Origin: Ichthyophis bannanicus | Lineage: Eukaryota > Chordata > Amphibia > Gymnophiona > Ichthyophiidae | Reading direction: 5' to 3' | DNA: 64,000 nucleotides | Assembly: GCA_033557465.1 (NCBI GenBank) | Contig: CM066033.1 | Location: 19,655,080-19,719,079 of the forward strand | In this document: positions 63,187 through 64,000 of the stretch, one piece after another | Position numbering within the stretch: the stretch's first letter is position 1 | How the letters are laid out: each line of letters opens with the position of its first letter | The notes under the pieces: model-generated | Database searches by the model: none | Told to the model about the DNA's origin: nothing | What the model saw: the letters and a program-made list of their open reading frames with translations, nothing else | Program-made: the position numbers and the translations under genes

Positions 63187-64000
63187 TGGTGGGGGACCCT
63201 CAGAATGGGGGCATGCTGCAGCCCAAACAGCACTAATACATATCCAAACTCACCAGCAGAGGTCTCTAACACTGTGCACATTCGTCAGGGCAGAGGATGG
63301 TGCTTTTGGGCATGTATTTCTGATGTTTGCACTGTTGCATCTTCTCATTCTGATGGTTTCCTATCAATGACAGGGATATGTTTTGATATGTAGCTGTACA
63401 GACCCATTTCAGGATTTTTTGGCCCAGTCTTAGCATTGCAAATACGGTTTTCAGCGATGACCACTGTAAGAATAACCAACATTAAATTTTCCACAGGCTT
63501 TTACAATAGTTTTGGTGCGCTTAGATAACCTTGTAGTGTTCTGGGCATGCAACAGACTAGTATATATGGTCTGATTTGCAAGAACGTATCTGTTTCATTA
63601 GTATTAATGTTATGTTTGCATGAGCACAACACTGTCAGTGTGAGAATCAGCTTCGGAGATGTACGTTCTGCCAGCGGAGGCGTGCCACATAGAGATGGGA
63701 AGCATCTTTTCAAAATAGGGTGAGCACGGGGACGTCCAGGCTGTTGCTGTGTATACCTGTGTCCCATTATAACAACGAGGGCATGCATTTCCCGAGGTGG
63801 GCTGTTCATGCATCTCCCTGATTCTGGAACTGCGGCCGTGTCTATACCCGCTGTTTCAGAATCAGGTTTATAAAACATGCCCATTTTCAATTTAGATGTT
63901 TCTGCCAGCCAGACATGGATGTTATAGAATTGCGCTCATACCAGAACAGAAACACAAAACAAGCAGAAGGTCCAACGCCCCCTGGTACTCAAGAGATATC
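63113..64000. other. Unassigned sequence at the window end
   Basis: Several overlapping ORFs (for example 63501-63890 minus) have no recognisable domain, and no repeat family is evident. Confidence 0.4.

Noticed and set aside
53900..64000. KRAB-A exon for the zinc finger gene
   Set aside because: I looked on the minus strand for the VTFEDVAVYFS and EWE blocks and found none; it may lie beyond the window.

Overview
This is a stretch of vertebrate genomic DNA, almost certainly tetrapod, made of transposable elements of many classes that have inserted into each other inside and around one decayed host gene. The mix of CR1, L2 and BovB-type LINEs, DIRS-type tyrosine-recombinase retrotransposons, Tx1/L1, hAT, mariner and Harbinger-like elements, an L2-tailed tRNA SINE and a KRAB-type zinc finger gene suggests an amphibian or non-avian reptile. 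I favour a caecilian, but that is an inference from repeat style and not from a marker gene. No bacterial, plasmid or viral genome features are present.

Host gene: three minus-strand exons can be placed with matching splice phases. They are a KRAB-B-like exon (53765-53893), a linker exon (33057-33164) and a C2H2 zinc-finger exon (13237 down to about 11120). The finger exon carries frameshifts and stop codons, so the gene is probably a pseudogene. Its introns hold most of the mobile DNA. No KRAB-A exon was found.

Layout from left to right: 1-907 CR1 3' end; 1159-1605 inverted-repeat MITE; 3880-6170 gag end of a DIRS element (called D); 6200-8870 mostly unassigned; 8876-10920 tRNA-like repeats, including a tandem array of about 385-bp units; 11120-13237 zinc-finger exon; 13565-23295 a CR1 split by an L2, a SINE tail and a whole DIRS element (C, 16960-23198); 23296-29150 a BovB-type LINE split by a hAT element (25130-28046) that contains a long palindrome and a G-rich minisatellite; 29229-30912 an L2 holding a tRNA SINE, followed by a coding hAT element (30921-32910).

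33365-52588 is a nested stack. DIRS A is split by DIRS B (37233-51646). B is split by a 5.4-kb palindromic element (37966-43398) with hammerhead-ribozyme-like motifs at both ends, and that element is split by a Tx1/L1 element (40346-43035) with a 16-bp target duplication. B also holds a near-complete CR1 with an SGNH-esterase ORF1 (about 45320-49855), a CR1 3' end that replaces its missing RT region, and a SINE.

After the KRAB-B exon come an L2 on the plus strand (about 55650-59267), a 130-bp Harbinger-like palindrome (59369-59498), an unassigned ORF region, a rearranged mariner whose two ends are both 5' ends (61158-62120) and a second BovB-type 3' end (62522-63112).

The most interesting items are the hammerhead-like motifs at the mirror-image ends of the palindromic element, the nested DIRS stack whose junctions can be read from the DIRS internal complementary regions, and the phase-consistent KRAB zinc finger gene model across 42 kb of transposons. 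Nearly all coding sequence here is transposon-derived and broken.
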